Shown here: positions 36,111 to 47,933 of the stretch, piece after piece
Layout: each line of letters opens with the position of its first letter
Position numbering within the stretch: position 1 is the stretch's first letter
NCBI GenBank assembly: GCA_008828725.1
Contig: MEHQ01003657.1
Coordinates: 124,001 to 188,000, forward strand
DNA length: 64,000 nt
Direction of reading: 5' to 3'
From: Saccharina japonica
Taxonomy: Eukaryota > Sar > Phaeophyceae > Laminariales > Laminariaceae
Notes under the pieces: generated by a model
What the model was told of the DNA's origin: nothing
Databases searched by the model: none
The model's input: only the letters and a program-made list of their open reading frames with translations
Position numbers and translations under genes: made by a program

Positions 36111-36369
36111 GTTATGTGGTAGCAACGACCCGGTTACCGTTGTGAATCGATAATAGTTGTGGCCTGAACTGCACTTGTAGGGGATCTGTGGGCCGGCTTA
36201 TACCTACTCCGGGACGATATGTGTGAGGGGTTGTACGCGGTGTCATGGACGCCTTCTCTAGGCATTTTATTGTAAATGAAGCACACTGTTACATTTCTGA
36301 TGAACAGCCTTCATGTGCGCTTTCACATGTCCCTGGGTCATTTTGTGGATGATGCTACGGACGTCAGTT

Positions 36370-38990
36370 GTTGGCAGCGTCCCCCCGAGCTGCTGCGTGT
36401 TTTATGGCGCAGTCGTCGTGTACGTCTCCTCTGTCAGTGGATCGAGGTGTGAATGATGTCGCGAACGTCAAGTATACACACTACCTCCCCGGGAAGCAGT
36501 TTGTTGTAAGTGGTGTCGCGGACGCCACGACGGCACTACCAGGCAAAATATATAATCGTCTAGTTATTCTGCTGTTGGATCGCTGCTAAAGAGACAATTA
36601 TTCCTGATTGGTGGTTCCTGATTGGTGGTCGATAGTACGTGGTGTCTCGGACGCCACCCTTATTACTCCAGGCCTCGTATATGGAGCTGCTGCGTCTTTA
36701 ATGGCGAGGCCGTCGTGAACGATTTTAGTATGTCAATGGATCGACGTGTGAATGATGTCGCGGGCTTCATGTATATACACTATCTCCTGGAACAGCGGTC
36801 GGTTGTACTTGGTGTCGCACACGCCAGGTTTGGTACAAACGGCCTCGTATACCGAGCTGCTGCGTGTTTGTTGAAGCGGCCGTCCTGCAGGCGTCTCGCA
36901 TGTCACTAGATTCACGTGTGGGTGATGTGGCTGACTTCATGTATATACACTATCCTCAGGGACAGTGTTCGGTTGTACATGGTGTCGCAGACACCATATT
37001 TATTACAAAAGGCCTCGTTGACCGAGCAGCTGACGCGTGCTACGGTAGAGGTAGCACTTTTTGGATCAACCGTTTTCTGACCGATCGGGCTCCTTAACCC
37101 AAATTCGCCGGACTTTCATTTTTGGGACGAAAATGTTGTTCAGAATATACTTCGGTCAGGATACTTCTCGTCCGGCAGCACTTTTATTTTTCTCCAAAAT
37201 CTTTTTTTCGGTGAGGTATGACGCTCCTTAAGTGAGGAGCTCAGCAAAAACATTGTGCCCCTCTATCGTAGCTTGCATCAGCTGCGTGTTTGATGGCGCA
37301 GCCGTCGTCTACGCTTCTGGCATTTCACTAGATGGATGTGTGAATGAAGTCGCGTACTTCATGTATACACTTTATGTCCCCGGACAGCGGTCAATTGCAC
37401 AAGGTGTCGCGGACGCCACGTTTGGTACAAAAGGCCCCCAATACCGAGCTACTGCGTGTTTAATGGCGCGAGCGTCCTATACGTGTTTGGTCTGTCACTA
37501 GACTGACGTGTGAATGGTGTCGCGGACTTCGTGTATACACACTCACTCCTCGGACAGCGGTCGACTGTACGTGATGTCGCGGACGCCACGTTTTTACAAT
37601 AGGCCTCGGGTTCTGTGTTTTTGTGTTTGCTGGTGCGGCCATCATTTACACCTTTTGATACGACTATGGTTAGACGTGTGAATGATTTCGCTCACTTCAA
37701 GTGTACAACACTATCTTCCTGGACAGCGGTCGATTGTACATGGTGTCGTGGACGCCACGGTTTTACAAAAGGCCTCGTATACCGAACTGCGGTGTGTTTC
37801 ATAGTGTGGCCGTCCTGTACGAATTTCGGATGTCATTGAATCGACGTGCGAATAGTGTCGCGGACTTCGTGTATACCAGTTATACCCTATCTTCCCGGAC
37901 AGCGGTGGATTGTACGTGGTTTCGCTGGATTCACTTTTATTTCAAGAAATCTTGTATTCCGAGCTGATGCGTGTTTGGCGGCGCGAACGTCATGTAAGGT
38001 TTTGTTGTATCCTTGAATCGATGTGTGAATGATGTTGCGGATTTCAATTGTGTGATGGCGCGGACTACATGTATACACACGATCCCCCGAACAGCCGTCA
38101 ATTGTTCGTGATGTGGCGGACGTCATGAGTTTTACAAAAGTCTTCGTGTTTAGTGGGGCTGCCTATTGTTTTGTTATCGGATCGACGTGTGCATGATGTC
38201 GAGGACTTCATGTATATACAAACTATCTCGCCGGACAACAGTTGATTGTACGCCGAGGTCGCGGGCGCCACGTTCTTCATAAAAAAGTCCTCGTATACCG
38301 CTAGACTTCGTGTTCGATGGCGCGGTTGTCGTGTACGCTTATGGAATGTCATTGAATAGACGTGGAATGATGTCGGGGACTCCGTGTATACACACTATGT
38401 TCGTGGACAGCGGTATATTGCGGGTGGTGTCGATGGCTCCACGTTCGTTATAAAATGCACCGTATGCCGAGCCGCTTCGTGTTTGCCAGCGCGGTCGTGC
38501 TGTGAGCTTTTGGTGTGTCACTGGATCGACGTGTGCATTATGTCGCGGACTTGCATGTATATGATGTCGCGGACTACATTTTGTTAAACTATCTCCCCGG
38601 ACAGTGATCGATTGTAAGCGGTGTTGCGGACGCCACTTTTATTCCACAAGGAATGGTATAGCAAAATGCCGCGTGTTTGATGGCGCGGTTGTCGTTTAAG
38701 TTATGTTTATGTGATTGGACTGACGTGTAAAGATGTCGCGGACTTCAAGTATACACACAATCTCCCTGGACAGCAGTCGAGTGTACGTGGTGTCGCGGAC
38801 GACACGTTTTCGCAAAAGGCCTCGTATACCGAGCTGGGATGTGTTTGGTGGCGCGGCCATCTTGTGCGAGTTTAATATACCCCTCGTTTTCAAAATGGCT
38901 CCGTATACCGAGCTGCTGCGTGTTGATTGCACGGCCGTCGTGTGCGCGTTTTGAATGTCATTCGGTCGACATGTGAATGATGTGGCTGAC
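36370..38990. repeat. Tandem array of about 170-bp units (roughly 14 copies)
   Basis: Each unit contains, in order, GATCGACGTGTGAATGATGT, GCGGACTTCATGTATACAC, CCCCGGACAGCGGTCGATTG, TACGTGGTGTCGCGGACGCC and GGCCTCGTATACCGAGCTGC. Marker positions of the GTGGTGTCGCGGACGCC block (about 36509, 36636, 36803, 36976, then 37397, 37567, 37735, 37911, 38102, 38248, 38418, 38615, 38782) give a period near 170 bp once the 246-bp MITE is removed. Copies differ by many substitutions, so the array is old. Many units stay open in one frame, but I see no gene. Confidence 0.88.
37033..37278. mobile_element. MITE family 1, copy D (246 bp), inverted, inside the satellite
   Basis: Ends ACGCGTGCTACGGTAGAGG and CTCTATCGTAGCTTGCAT. 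Flanked on both sides by CAGCTG (37027-37032 and 37279-37284), a perfect 6-bp target duplication. The flanks are two halves of one unit of the tandem array, so the array existed before the insertion. Confidence 0.9.
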
Positions 38991-38999
38991 GTCATGTAT

Positions 39000-40073
39000 G
39001 CACATATCTCTCCCCGACAGCAGTTGCAGTAGTGGGTGGTGGTACGGGCATGGGGGGTGGGGGCGGTGTCATGTCTTGGACGAACTGTTTTTGAGCCCGC
39101 CCCCCGTATATCAGACTGTAATGTGTGTGACGGCGCGGCCCTCAAGCACACTTTATTTGCATTGGATCGACATGTGATTGATATGGCGGTCCTCAAGTAT
39201 ACACCATACAAGGGTTTCCTACGGAGTGGTCATAGTAAGGGCGACGCAAAAAATACGGGTTACCTCGACCGCATCAGAGCATCAACATAATGCACAGCAG
39301 CAGCAGCAGCAACAACAACATCACCAGAAAAACGACAGGAGCAACTAAACTGTTGCATCTTCACCTAAAACCGAGGAGGACGAACAAAACGTTTAGACGA
39401 AGAAGGAAACTAACGCAAACAACGTGTACGTACGAAGTCTCGTTTGTTTTCGTTATCATGCTACCGCCTGCTGGTTAAATAAATACGTACAGCAGTACCT
39501 CCTACATTCCTACGTGCTACTGCAGTTTTGTACGTACGTCATAACATATGCCAGCCACAAAGAAGGCGTTTGTTTGAGGCTTATTACATTTGTTTTGTAG
39601 GCAACAAAAATGTACCACGGTGTATATTGTCGTACTGCTGTACGAGCGGCCTAAACAAGAAGAGCAACTTGTAGGTTGTGACTCGTACGGCCATGCACGC
39701 GTGCGGTCTCCTGATGTATCTCCTTTAACAATCTCGATTTCTCTCGATATCTCTCCGATGTCGAAACACAGTTAGTTTTTGCTGGTTTAGATGTAAAATA
39801 TACCACGACGAGGTCAACATCTAGCGGGTCCAAATGATAACTTGGAAGCCGTCGTCTGCATGCATTGGCCTTACCCGACACGAATCGGGTTGACAGTGAC
39901 TTGATTTTATGTCGACTGTCGAGTTCGAAGGTGTGACGTCGTACGAAACTATTTGTAGCAGCGTGTTGATACTCAGTAGTTGAACGAGGAGAAAGCCAAA
40001 TGCCCCGCGTGAAAAGTATGTGTTTAACGTATTTTGTACTGTTTTATCACGATTTGATTAAACAATACCCCCC
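39000..40073. other. Simple-repeat-rich intergenic stretch
   Basis: A G-run at about 39045-39065, a CAG/CAA run at 39296-39320 and TACGTACG motifs near 39425 and 39530. No gene recognised. Confidence 0.5.
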
Positions 40074-40087
40074 CCCCCTGTTCATAA

Positions 40088-40376
40088 GCGGCAGTTACAT
40101 AGTAAAACCCATTGCTGTCTCCGAAAGTGGCCACACCAGAATTTTAATTAACTCATTGAAGCTGTCGTCCATATGCAAGTCCGCCTCAGAGGCGGTTCTT
40201 AGCAGGATGCAGCTCACCCTCCATGCGACTCGCCCAATACCTCACGGCGCTTCGCGCTTGGTGCAAGCAATCTCTGCCTGGTTGGTGAAAACCCAACGTG
40301 CTCCGTCCCGGCATTGTAGGGATGCGAGGGTCTATGGTCATATGACTACGGCCGTGCACGACATGAGTACACCCCC
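40088..40376. repeat. 281-bp repeat R4, left copy, flanked by a 14-bp direct repeat
   Basis: 40096-40376 is about 96% identical to 42073-42353 by eye (about 11 differences). CCCCCTGTTCATAA occurs just before (40074-40087) and again at the end (40372-40385), as a target duplication would. Long target duplications suggest LINE-driven insertion, but no tail or pol III promoter is clear. Confidence 0.8.
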
Positions 40377-41680
40377 TGTTCATAAATCGCTGTACACGAA
40401 GGAGCAGCAGCAACAGCAACATCTGAAACAGCAGAGGCAGCAGCATCAGAAGCACAGGAATATACCCACACATACGCACAACCACCGCTGCTACTGCTGC
40501 TGCTGCTGCTCCTATCGTAGGTTACTCACCGCGCGGAATATGGTCCACATTCATTCGTGTCCCTTTTTTGTTTTCGGGTTTTGTTGTTGAATCGATCTTG
40601 CGTTGCTATTTGTTACTGGTAATACCATGTACAGGCAGAACCTGGTTTGTATGTAAAAATAATATACGTCGTAGGCAAACGCCTAGCCTTTCGTCGGATT
40701 GAGAACAACGCATACGTATCTGTAGCTATTAGAGAAGACGACACGCTCGCCTAACGGCCTTACTACCGAGTGCTGTACTGCACTGCTGTGGGATCGCGTG
40801 TAGGCGCAAGGTGGGTGGGAATGGGGGCCAGGAATTGGTCGTACTATTGGCTGAAGTCTTGCCAGGCAAGGATGAACAACCTCGCCAGCTGTAAATTGTG
40901 GCGGACGTGTTGTGGGGTTGTGACCTGTGTGTGGCATATGGCCAACCATGCATCGCTTGCTTGTACTGACGTAAAACGGGCTCTTTCCTGTCTGTGTTCC
41001 TCGCCCGTTGACAAAGTACGGGCTCCTTTCTTGTCGGCTACTTAATTGTACTGGCGAAGCCCTGTTAATTGGTGGCCGAAAGCTGATAAAAAATGAACCT
41101 AAAGGCGGGAAAGCTTCGAAAAGCAGAAAACCGCGCAAGTAACCCGTGAATATGATACGGACCATCCTCTATGTTCAAGTACATATTTATGTATATGTCT
41201 ATATCTCCCAACAACAGTGGATGTCTCCCCGCCTAGTTGGATCCGCCCCGGTATTTAAAGTCATGGTTAGTACCCATGTGTAGGGTGCGACATTTGAGAT
41301 AGCGAACCTCTTGTATGCATCTTTGTGTCTGACCTTCACTGGTGCGTATCAAATGGGGTAGCCCTTCTGTACGTTTACTTATGTCGGTGGAACGGTGTCT
41401 GTCTGATGTCGCGGGTTTTTCGTCCACTCCTTATCTCCACCGACCGCAGTAACTGGGTTCCTCTCTCTAGTGGTACATATTCTGGTATCCTGGATCATAT
41501 GCGCTGGAACATATGTGTGCGTCGGGAACCCAATACCCCCTTTTCACTTTGTGTCTCCCGGTACCAGAGGACCCGGCCTTCTATCATTATTCTTGTGGTT
41601 GTCGACTGCACGGTGCTCTGAGCCATGGTGCATTTGTCACAAACCTCGCGTCCCCGGTATCTAATGTACCAGGTATTCAT

Positions 41681-41903
41681 GGAAAATAGGTAAAGGGGGT
41701 ATCCCCCCTGAGTTTACGACTATTTGGGCGTATAGGCAAAACGTGCGCGTGGAAGGTGCTCCCGCATGACCAAACCTGCCTCAAACGAAAACCCGACGTG
41801 CTGGCGAGATGCCCGAACCCCCCCCCCCCTCCCCAACATCCCCCCCCACATATATTTATAGGTTGGGTTGGCGTCGGTTGGCAACGACGCTGTAAAACAC
41901 GCC
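41681..41903. repeat. Diverged end of the Mutator-like family
   Basis: The blocks GGGGGTATCCCCCC, TTTACGACTATTTGGGCGTA, GTGCTCCCGC, CCTGCCTCAAACG and CTGGCGAGATGCCCGA are collinear with the terminal repeat of the 60584-62145 element. After a C-run comes GACGCTGTAAAACACGCC, also found at 12012-12029 behind a C-run. Confidence 0.6.
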
Positions 41904-42072
41904 ACTCGCTGCGTGAGCTAGACAACCAGGGTGCCGTTTTTTGTTTTGTTTTTGGCGGTCATCAAAGCTGGCGGTCGAGTAGATCATTGTGCGGGGTGGA
42001 GAACCTCTGTTCCGCACAAGGGGAATGGTCGTATCACGTAGTGTTAAAATGGTAAGGCATCCGCGAGGCAGG

Positions 42073-42353
42073 TACATAGTAAAACCCATTGCTGTCTCCG
42101 GAATTGGCCACACCAGAAATTAAAATAACTCATTGAAGCTGTCGTCCATATGCAAGTCCGCCTCAGAGGCGGTTCTTAGCAGGATGCAGCTCACCCTCCA
42201 TGCGACTCGCCCAATACCTCACGGCGTTTCGCGCTTGGTGCAAGCAATGTCTGCCTGGTTGGTGAAAACCCAACGCGCTCCGTCCCGGCATTGTAGGGAT
42301 GCGAGGGTCTATGGTCATATGACTACGGCCGTGCACAACATGAGTACACCCCC
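42073..42353. repeat. 281-bp repeat R4, right copy
   Basis: Direct repeat of 40096-40376, from TACATAGTAAAACCCATTG to CATGAGTACACCCCC. Its flanks differ from those of the left copy, arguing against an LTR pair and for two independent insertions or one segmental copy. Confidence 0.8.
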
Positions 42354-42479
42354 GCCCCCTCCCCAACATGTGGTCGCAGTGGGGGTGCGTTTTTCCTACA
42401 CCGCTTAATGTTCCGAAAACGCTGGGGGTATACCCTTCTTATGCTATTCCCCTATATGTTTTTCCCCCTCGAAACATAA

Positions 42480-42760
42480 TCGCCATCCCTAACAGGATAC
42501 GGGAATAAGTTGCCCGACATACAATACCTTGTTCGCATACCATCTCTTTGCTGGTAATTGTGTGTGGTCTCCGTAGGCGATGGTGCATGTCAATGAACCC
42601 TGTGTCTCTCGCGTATACATTTTCGCACTGGTCTGGTGCCAATACCTGTGTCTGTAACTTACTACGTATGAGTATCCTGGCCTACCTGACACATTTATAT
42701 ACCCTCTGGCGTGGACCACGACCTTCCCGGGTATACCATAAACATACACAAGGGGCGATT
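42480..42760. repeat. Dispersed repeat R3
   Basis: Shares GATGGTGCATGTCAATGAAC, CTTGTGTCTC-like text, ACTGGTCTGGT and GGCCTACCTGACACAT with 45140-45490. Function unknown. Confidence 0.55.
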
Positions 42761-43439
42761 CGCCGCGGCGGGCTGACGCCCGCCCCCGGCTTCGCGCAAT
42801 GCCCGTAGCGGCGAAGAGTAGAGGTAGAATAATAGGTAAGATTACAGCAAACAAAAACGACTGCACTGGCAAGGGGTGTACAGTAGTACAGGACAACTAT
42901 TAATCGTGAGAAACTCTCAACTTGACCCAGGCTGGGTTAACTACTTTTTTTTTAGAGGAGGGGGTGCGTTTCTCAGCCTGTGGTACTCTGGTACGTACAT
43001 ACGTACGTACGTTCGTAACAGCATATGAGCAGTAAGTGGTCAGTACAAATTCGTACACATATCAGTGGTGAGCAGTCCGTGAAAATCCAGCATCGTCAAC
43101 ATGGAACAAATCTTGGATCTTGCGTGTAGATCACGGGATATATTTTCAATCCAATACGAGTACGAACAAACATTTTCTGGTAAATAATTCGGAACCACTT
43201 TTTTCGAAAATACAAAAAACAGGCTCTCGACCATCACCATATTATTGGTGAAAGTTAGAGTGTCCACCGCTCGCATGTTCACGATACGAGGGTACGAGCC
43301 CAGACCGGTGCAGAGCACGTCGGTTGGGACGATGGTGGATGGATCTACTCCAAATGTTTACCGCCTTACGAGAAATGTCCCGACATGTTCCTGAGGAACG
43401 CATGCAATAATTCGTTTGTGGATCGCAAGGTCAAAATAT

Positions 43440-44829
43440 CCAGGGCTGTTCGCGGGTCAGGAGGTGTTAGAAATGTCGCGGGTCGGGTCGAGTCGGATCG
43501 GGTCAGCAAGTGTTCAAAATCTCACGGGTCAGCTCGGGTCGGGTCAAGAGGTTTGCAAATCTCACGGGTCCGGTCGGGTCGGGTCAAGAGGTTTCTAAAA
43601 TCTGGCGGGTCGGATCGGGTCCTGCCCAGACATCTACAAAATTTCGCTGGTCGGGTCGGGTCATAATCCGACAGCTCAAATTTTCGCGGGTCGGGTCGGG
43701 TCATGATCCGACATCAGAAAATTACCGCGGGTCGGGTCAGGTCATGACCAGCGAGTATTCGAATCCGCGGATCCGGCCCCCAGGCCCGGAGTTTTCCTCT
43801 ACTACTGCTTCCGCCCGAGGGCTACTCTCGTCTCAGCGGGTCGGACCCGCGGGTCCCAAAAACCTTTAACCTTACCACTTCCTGCCCGTCGTGCCGATAA
43901 CCCGAGTGCATATTATAGCGTGCAGCATTATCATAATATATACCTGGTACTACATACCAGGCATACCTTTGGCGAGCTCCTGGTCGGATGACACCACACA
44001 GCACTATCTCATGCTTACACATTCTTCAAACCCACTACTCGTGCAGACAGACCGCATATCAATGCAGGGTACAGGAAGATAACAACTGACAGCAGCAGTA
44101 ACAACAAGGCAGACATACAATTGATCCATGTCACAAAGTCATGGATCGATACATTAGTACGCTTGCCCTCGCTGGAGGTGGCATAGTCTGCCCGCTGTTC
44201 GGGGCGGAAGCAGAAGTCTTTTGGGGTCAGAGCTATGGGGCCGACCCGAGAAGAAGACGTGGTAGGCACGGCAATGTGTGGGATGTGGGTCTATGTCTCT
44301 CTCTCTTCACGAACATCTTCGTGAGCACACACCACAAATTCAAAAACAAAAGCAAAACAAAACAATACACAAACAAGCACGACACTCTAAGAATAGCATG
44401 AGGGACCAAGACCCAACCAACGGACGAACGAGCAACGACCACAGGGTTGGACCTGCGAGTTTTTATGTTTCGACCCGCGAGAACTATCACGGGTCCAGTC
44501 GGCCCGACCCGTAAGAAACACGAATCTCACGGGTCAATCGGTATCTGGCGGGTCGGGTCGTGTCGGGTCAGGAGGTGTTCAAACTATCATGGGTCAGGTC
44601 GTGTCGGGTCAAGAGGTTTGCAAAAATCACGGGTCGGGTCGGGTCGAGTCAAGAGGTCTCTAAACGTTCGCGGGTCGGGTCGGGTCATGACCCGAGATGT
44701 CATTTGTTTCGCTGGTCGGGTCGAGTCATGACCCGACATCTCAAATTTTCGCGGGTCGGGTCGGGTCAGCTGATCCGACCCGACCCGATCTCACCCGTGA
44801 GGTTTGACCTGACCCGCGAACAGCCCTGG
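43440..44829. mobile_element. hAT-like non-autonomous element with GGGTC arrays (1.39 kb)
   Basis: The left end CCAGGGCTGTTCGCGGGTC (43440-43458) is the reverse complement of the right end; 22 bp pair perfectly. Subterminal arrays of CGGGTCGGGTC units occupy 43460-43760 and 44500-44790. CAGGG ends and short GGGTC arrays are typical of hAT elements. Both flanks are A-rich (AAAATA), but an exact 8-bp target duplication is not visible. The centre (43870-44470) has no transposase. Confidence 0.7.
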
Positions 44830-47233
44830 AAAATACGACGTACGATCGTATGGTGAGCCTGTGACAATTAGGCATGGAATCCTCAAACGGTTTTACGCCC
44901 GTGAGCCACGTGTTGGGCCCGGTTGGAGGCCGCCCTTTGCAGGATAGGCCGAGAATGGGTCGTCGAGCACGACGAGGTAGTTGCGGACCAACAGGGGTAC
45001 CTCGTCGCGTGATATCGCGAAGAAGGCTCAAATTTACGCGTAAGAAAAGCTATCGAGCGCTTTCCGTGCAGCAGCTGCAATGTTTTACATGTATTTTTAC
45101 GTATACGTATCGGGACCGTCTCGTGTGAGCATCACGAACTCAGTATGCACCGGTACTTCTGTCTCCGTAACTGCCAATATTTTTCCACGCGACCCCTTCA
45201 CGTTGGGTATGAACCAGTTGTATGCCAGATACAAGACGATACACGTGTATATGCCCGATATATGAACTTTTTGAGAGCCGTGAGCGGTGGTGCACGCAAA
45301 TAAACCTTGTGTCTCCCGCATATCAATTTTCAATTTCTTCATCGCGCCACAAAATGTATGGTTCATGGGAGACACTGGTCTGGTACCAGAATGGGTCTGT
45401 AACATATTTACTCGCACGAGTACGTTGGCCTACCTGACACATATTGTTTACTCTGCCGTTCACCATGACCTTCTGGTATATATTTACAAACACAAAAAAA
45501 CAGCAGCAGTGAAATCGACGCGTACGTCGAAACTCGTCTTTCCTTCCAAGCTGAGTGTGATACATAAATAATAGAGTGTTTGCGATAGAAGTAAAAAAAA
45601 ATATACTTTCCTTCCGCTCATAAAAGTGAATTCCCTTCCCCTCATGGTTTCGGTGTGTTTGCGATAGAAGTAAACAAAATCCTGCAGGCGACGCCTCCGA
45701 AAATAATAAGGGAAGTAGGGTGAGGCAATGCGGCAAACCAACCAAACAACGAAAATGTGGAAAACAAAAAGTAGCGTACGAGAGGAACGGCAGCCAAGCA
45801 ACGGTGGCGGCGGCAGGGGTATGCCCGCAGTGCCGCAGCTGCAATCCCACGACCGCAAGCAGCAGCACCGGTGGCTGCAGCTACGTGGCGGCAGCCCCAG
45901 CAGCAGCGACAGCCCCAGCAGCAGCGGCAGCAGCAGCAGCAACAGCAGCAGAGCAGCAGCAGAGCAGGAGAAGCAACAGCTTCCGTTTTTGCTTTTCTCG
46001 ATTTAGCGTCCAACTATTCTTGTCGTCGTGTGCTGCTCATTCTGCTGCCCACGACCTACGCGCGACACCACGCCGGCACGCTCCGCTCCAAGCCCGCCCG
46101 GGGCCCGACATATATAGACCGTGGTGGCGCGCCGCCGCTGCTGCTAGTGCTGCTACCGCAGTGTGGTGAAATTGAAATGATGCACGGCGATCTGTCATCC
46201 TGTCGCGCTCTACAAGCAAGGCGGTAAGACTACGTCTCCATACGAGTACGACTCGTACGAGTAACTTGTACTGGTACGAGTAGTTCTTCTGAACAGCGCA
46301 TCCTCCACGACACCAAGCCGGCGAGAGCGTACTGTAGCGGGCCGCCAGCAGTCCGCCGGCGCCCCGTCAGCAAAATCCAGCACCGCTTGTCCGTATCATA
46401 CTGAAGCACACCTCTTGAGCCTCTCTGTGCTCCCACCGGTTGTTGTGTTGTGTAGAGCAAGCAGCAAGGTTGGGGTCTATGGGAGACATGTCCCATAATT
46501 TGTGGCGTTCTGCGTCGGTAGAATGCTCGGTGTGTGTAGGCCAATGAAACTGAGAGCCAAAAGTTACCGTAACTTTTGATCAAAAACGTACTTCTCTAAA
46601 GTACTTTTTTGCCGTTTTTTAAAAAATTTACCGCAAATCCTTCCTTCGGGAGAATTTTTAGAGAAGTAAAAGCAAGAAGAAAAAAAAACGCAAACACTCT
46701 AATAATTGCCGAGGACAGCCACGTGTATCGCCATTGGGCATCGACAGGAAGCTGCATTACCCGCGAATGAGTTTCTTGTTACCCAACGTACCAACTCCAG
46801 GGTTGGTACAAACGTGGAACGTTGATATGCCAGGTACGGGCAGATACCAGTGTATATGCCTGATATTCCATATATTACCCAAGTAGTATCCCATTGAATC
46901 ACCTGCCGAATTTGTGTTACCAGGTACATACGATGTCATGCCATGTATTATACGAGTCTCGTACGTATATACGAGTATATATGTTATTTTATTTTTTTAA
47001 ATCCAGAGTCGCATTTACGCTCGGCCGCGCGGCTCGAAAAAAAGGTATAGCCATGTCATTAAACTCTGCAGCAACGCCGGTTCGTAGTTGAAGGAACTTG
47101 TAGTCTAATTCGCGGTTGTGTCACGGCCACTTCGAGGAGAAACGAGATGGCATAGCTATCCCCCTTCTGCTCTTTCGCGCTGACAGTGCGAGCTCGAGGT
47201 GCTAAGCATTTCCCCAATAATTTTCAACCACTC
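44830..47233. other. Repeat-rich intergenic stretch
   Basis: Besides R3 it holds a CAG/CAGCAGC tract at about 45860-45980, whose long open frames are simple repeat. A self-complementary segment is at about 46562-46665 (ACTTCTCTAAAGTACTTTTT and a GAGAATTTTTAGAGAAGTAA end). No gene recognised. Confidence 0.5.
45140..45490. repeat. Dispersed repeat R3
   Basis: Partner of 42480-42760. Its left part (TATGCCAGATACAAGACGAT, then GTGTATATGCCCGATAT) is also recognisable at 46805-46900, and its AGCCGTGAGCGGTGGTGCA part at about 41620. No open frame conserved among the copies was noticed. Confidence 0.55.
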
Positions 47234-47586
47234 GGACGTCCCGAATAGTATTTTATCGACACCTAACTATCTAAAATGGTCAGAATGGAAAATCAATCAG
47301 CGCACTGCTTGTGATCGCTGGATGATTTAGCACAAAAAAACTGTTTTTTTTTTCTGAAATTTTCCAAAAACCAATCACTTGGTTTTAAAGTCCGCCCCCA
47401 ACCCCCCCCCTGAGCCTCGCGGGGGGGGGGGTCATTAAACCCAAGTGATTGATTTTTGGACAATTTCGGAAAAAAAATAGTTTGTGCTAAATCGTCCAGC
47501 TATCACAACAACAGAGTGCTCTGATTGATTTTCCGTTCTGACCATTTTAGATAGTTAGGTGTCGATAGAAAAAAATTCGGGACGCC
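47234..47586. mobile_element. Foldback element (353 bp), arms about 165-175 bp
   Basis: Left arm (GGACGTCCCGAATAG, TTATCGACACCTAACTATCT, AAAATGGTCAGAA, GGAAAATCAATCAG) is mirrored by the right arm down to TTCGGGACGCC. The loop is a C-run/G-run pair near 47400-47430. The flanks CAACCACTC and TGACTACTC are similar (6 of 9) and may be an eroded 9-bp target duplication. Confidence 0.8.
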
Positions 47587-47688
47587 CTGACTACTCCAAG
47601 ACTACTCGTACTACTGCCTGTACGTGTTCCCGGTTTATCTCGTACCCGTGTTCGTACGCGCGTACGGGGACCCGCCAGCGCCACCTCA

Positions 47689-47933
47689 ACCAATCCCACG
47701 GTAGGGGTACCACGTTTTAGGCTCAATATTTTCTGACCGGTTGTGCTCCTCACGTGAGTAACCACCGGATGCTATAATTATTTTACTGGTATGTTTGTTT
47801 CTGTACTACCGCATTGGAAGGTTTGATCGGGTCGCGCGAGCGGATGTTTCCGAAGTCATGTTTCGGGCGAGATAGTGAGCTCCTCACGTGAGGAGCCCAG
47901 AAAGTTATGCTGCGCCTCTACCGTGGGATGACT
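47689..47933. mobile_element. MITE family 1 relative, diverged (245 bp)
   Basis: Ends ACCAATCCCACGGTAGGGG and CCTCTACCGTGGGATGACT, same length and alignment as family 1 but with a changed terminal motif (CCCACGG instead of GCTACGG). It contains the internal palindrome GAGCTCCTCACGTGAGGAGC. No matching flanks. Confidence 0.65.

Noticed and set aside
40096-42353. Pair of long terminal repeats of one retroelement
   Set aside because: The interior has no recognisable parts, the ends are not TG...CA, and a 14-bp duplication frames the left copy alone.
45720-46230. Alanine/glutamine-rich open frames of 118-149 codons
   Set aside because: They are translations of a CAG/GCA simple repeat, open on both strands and in several frames.
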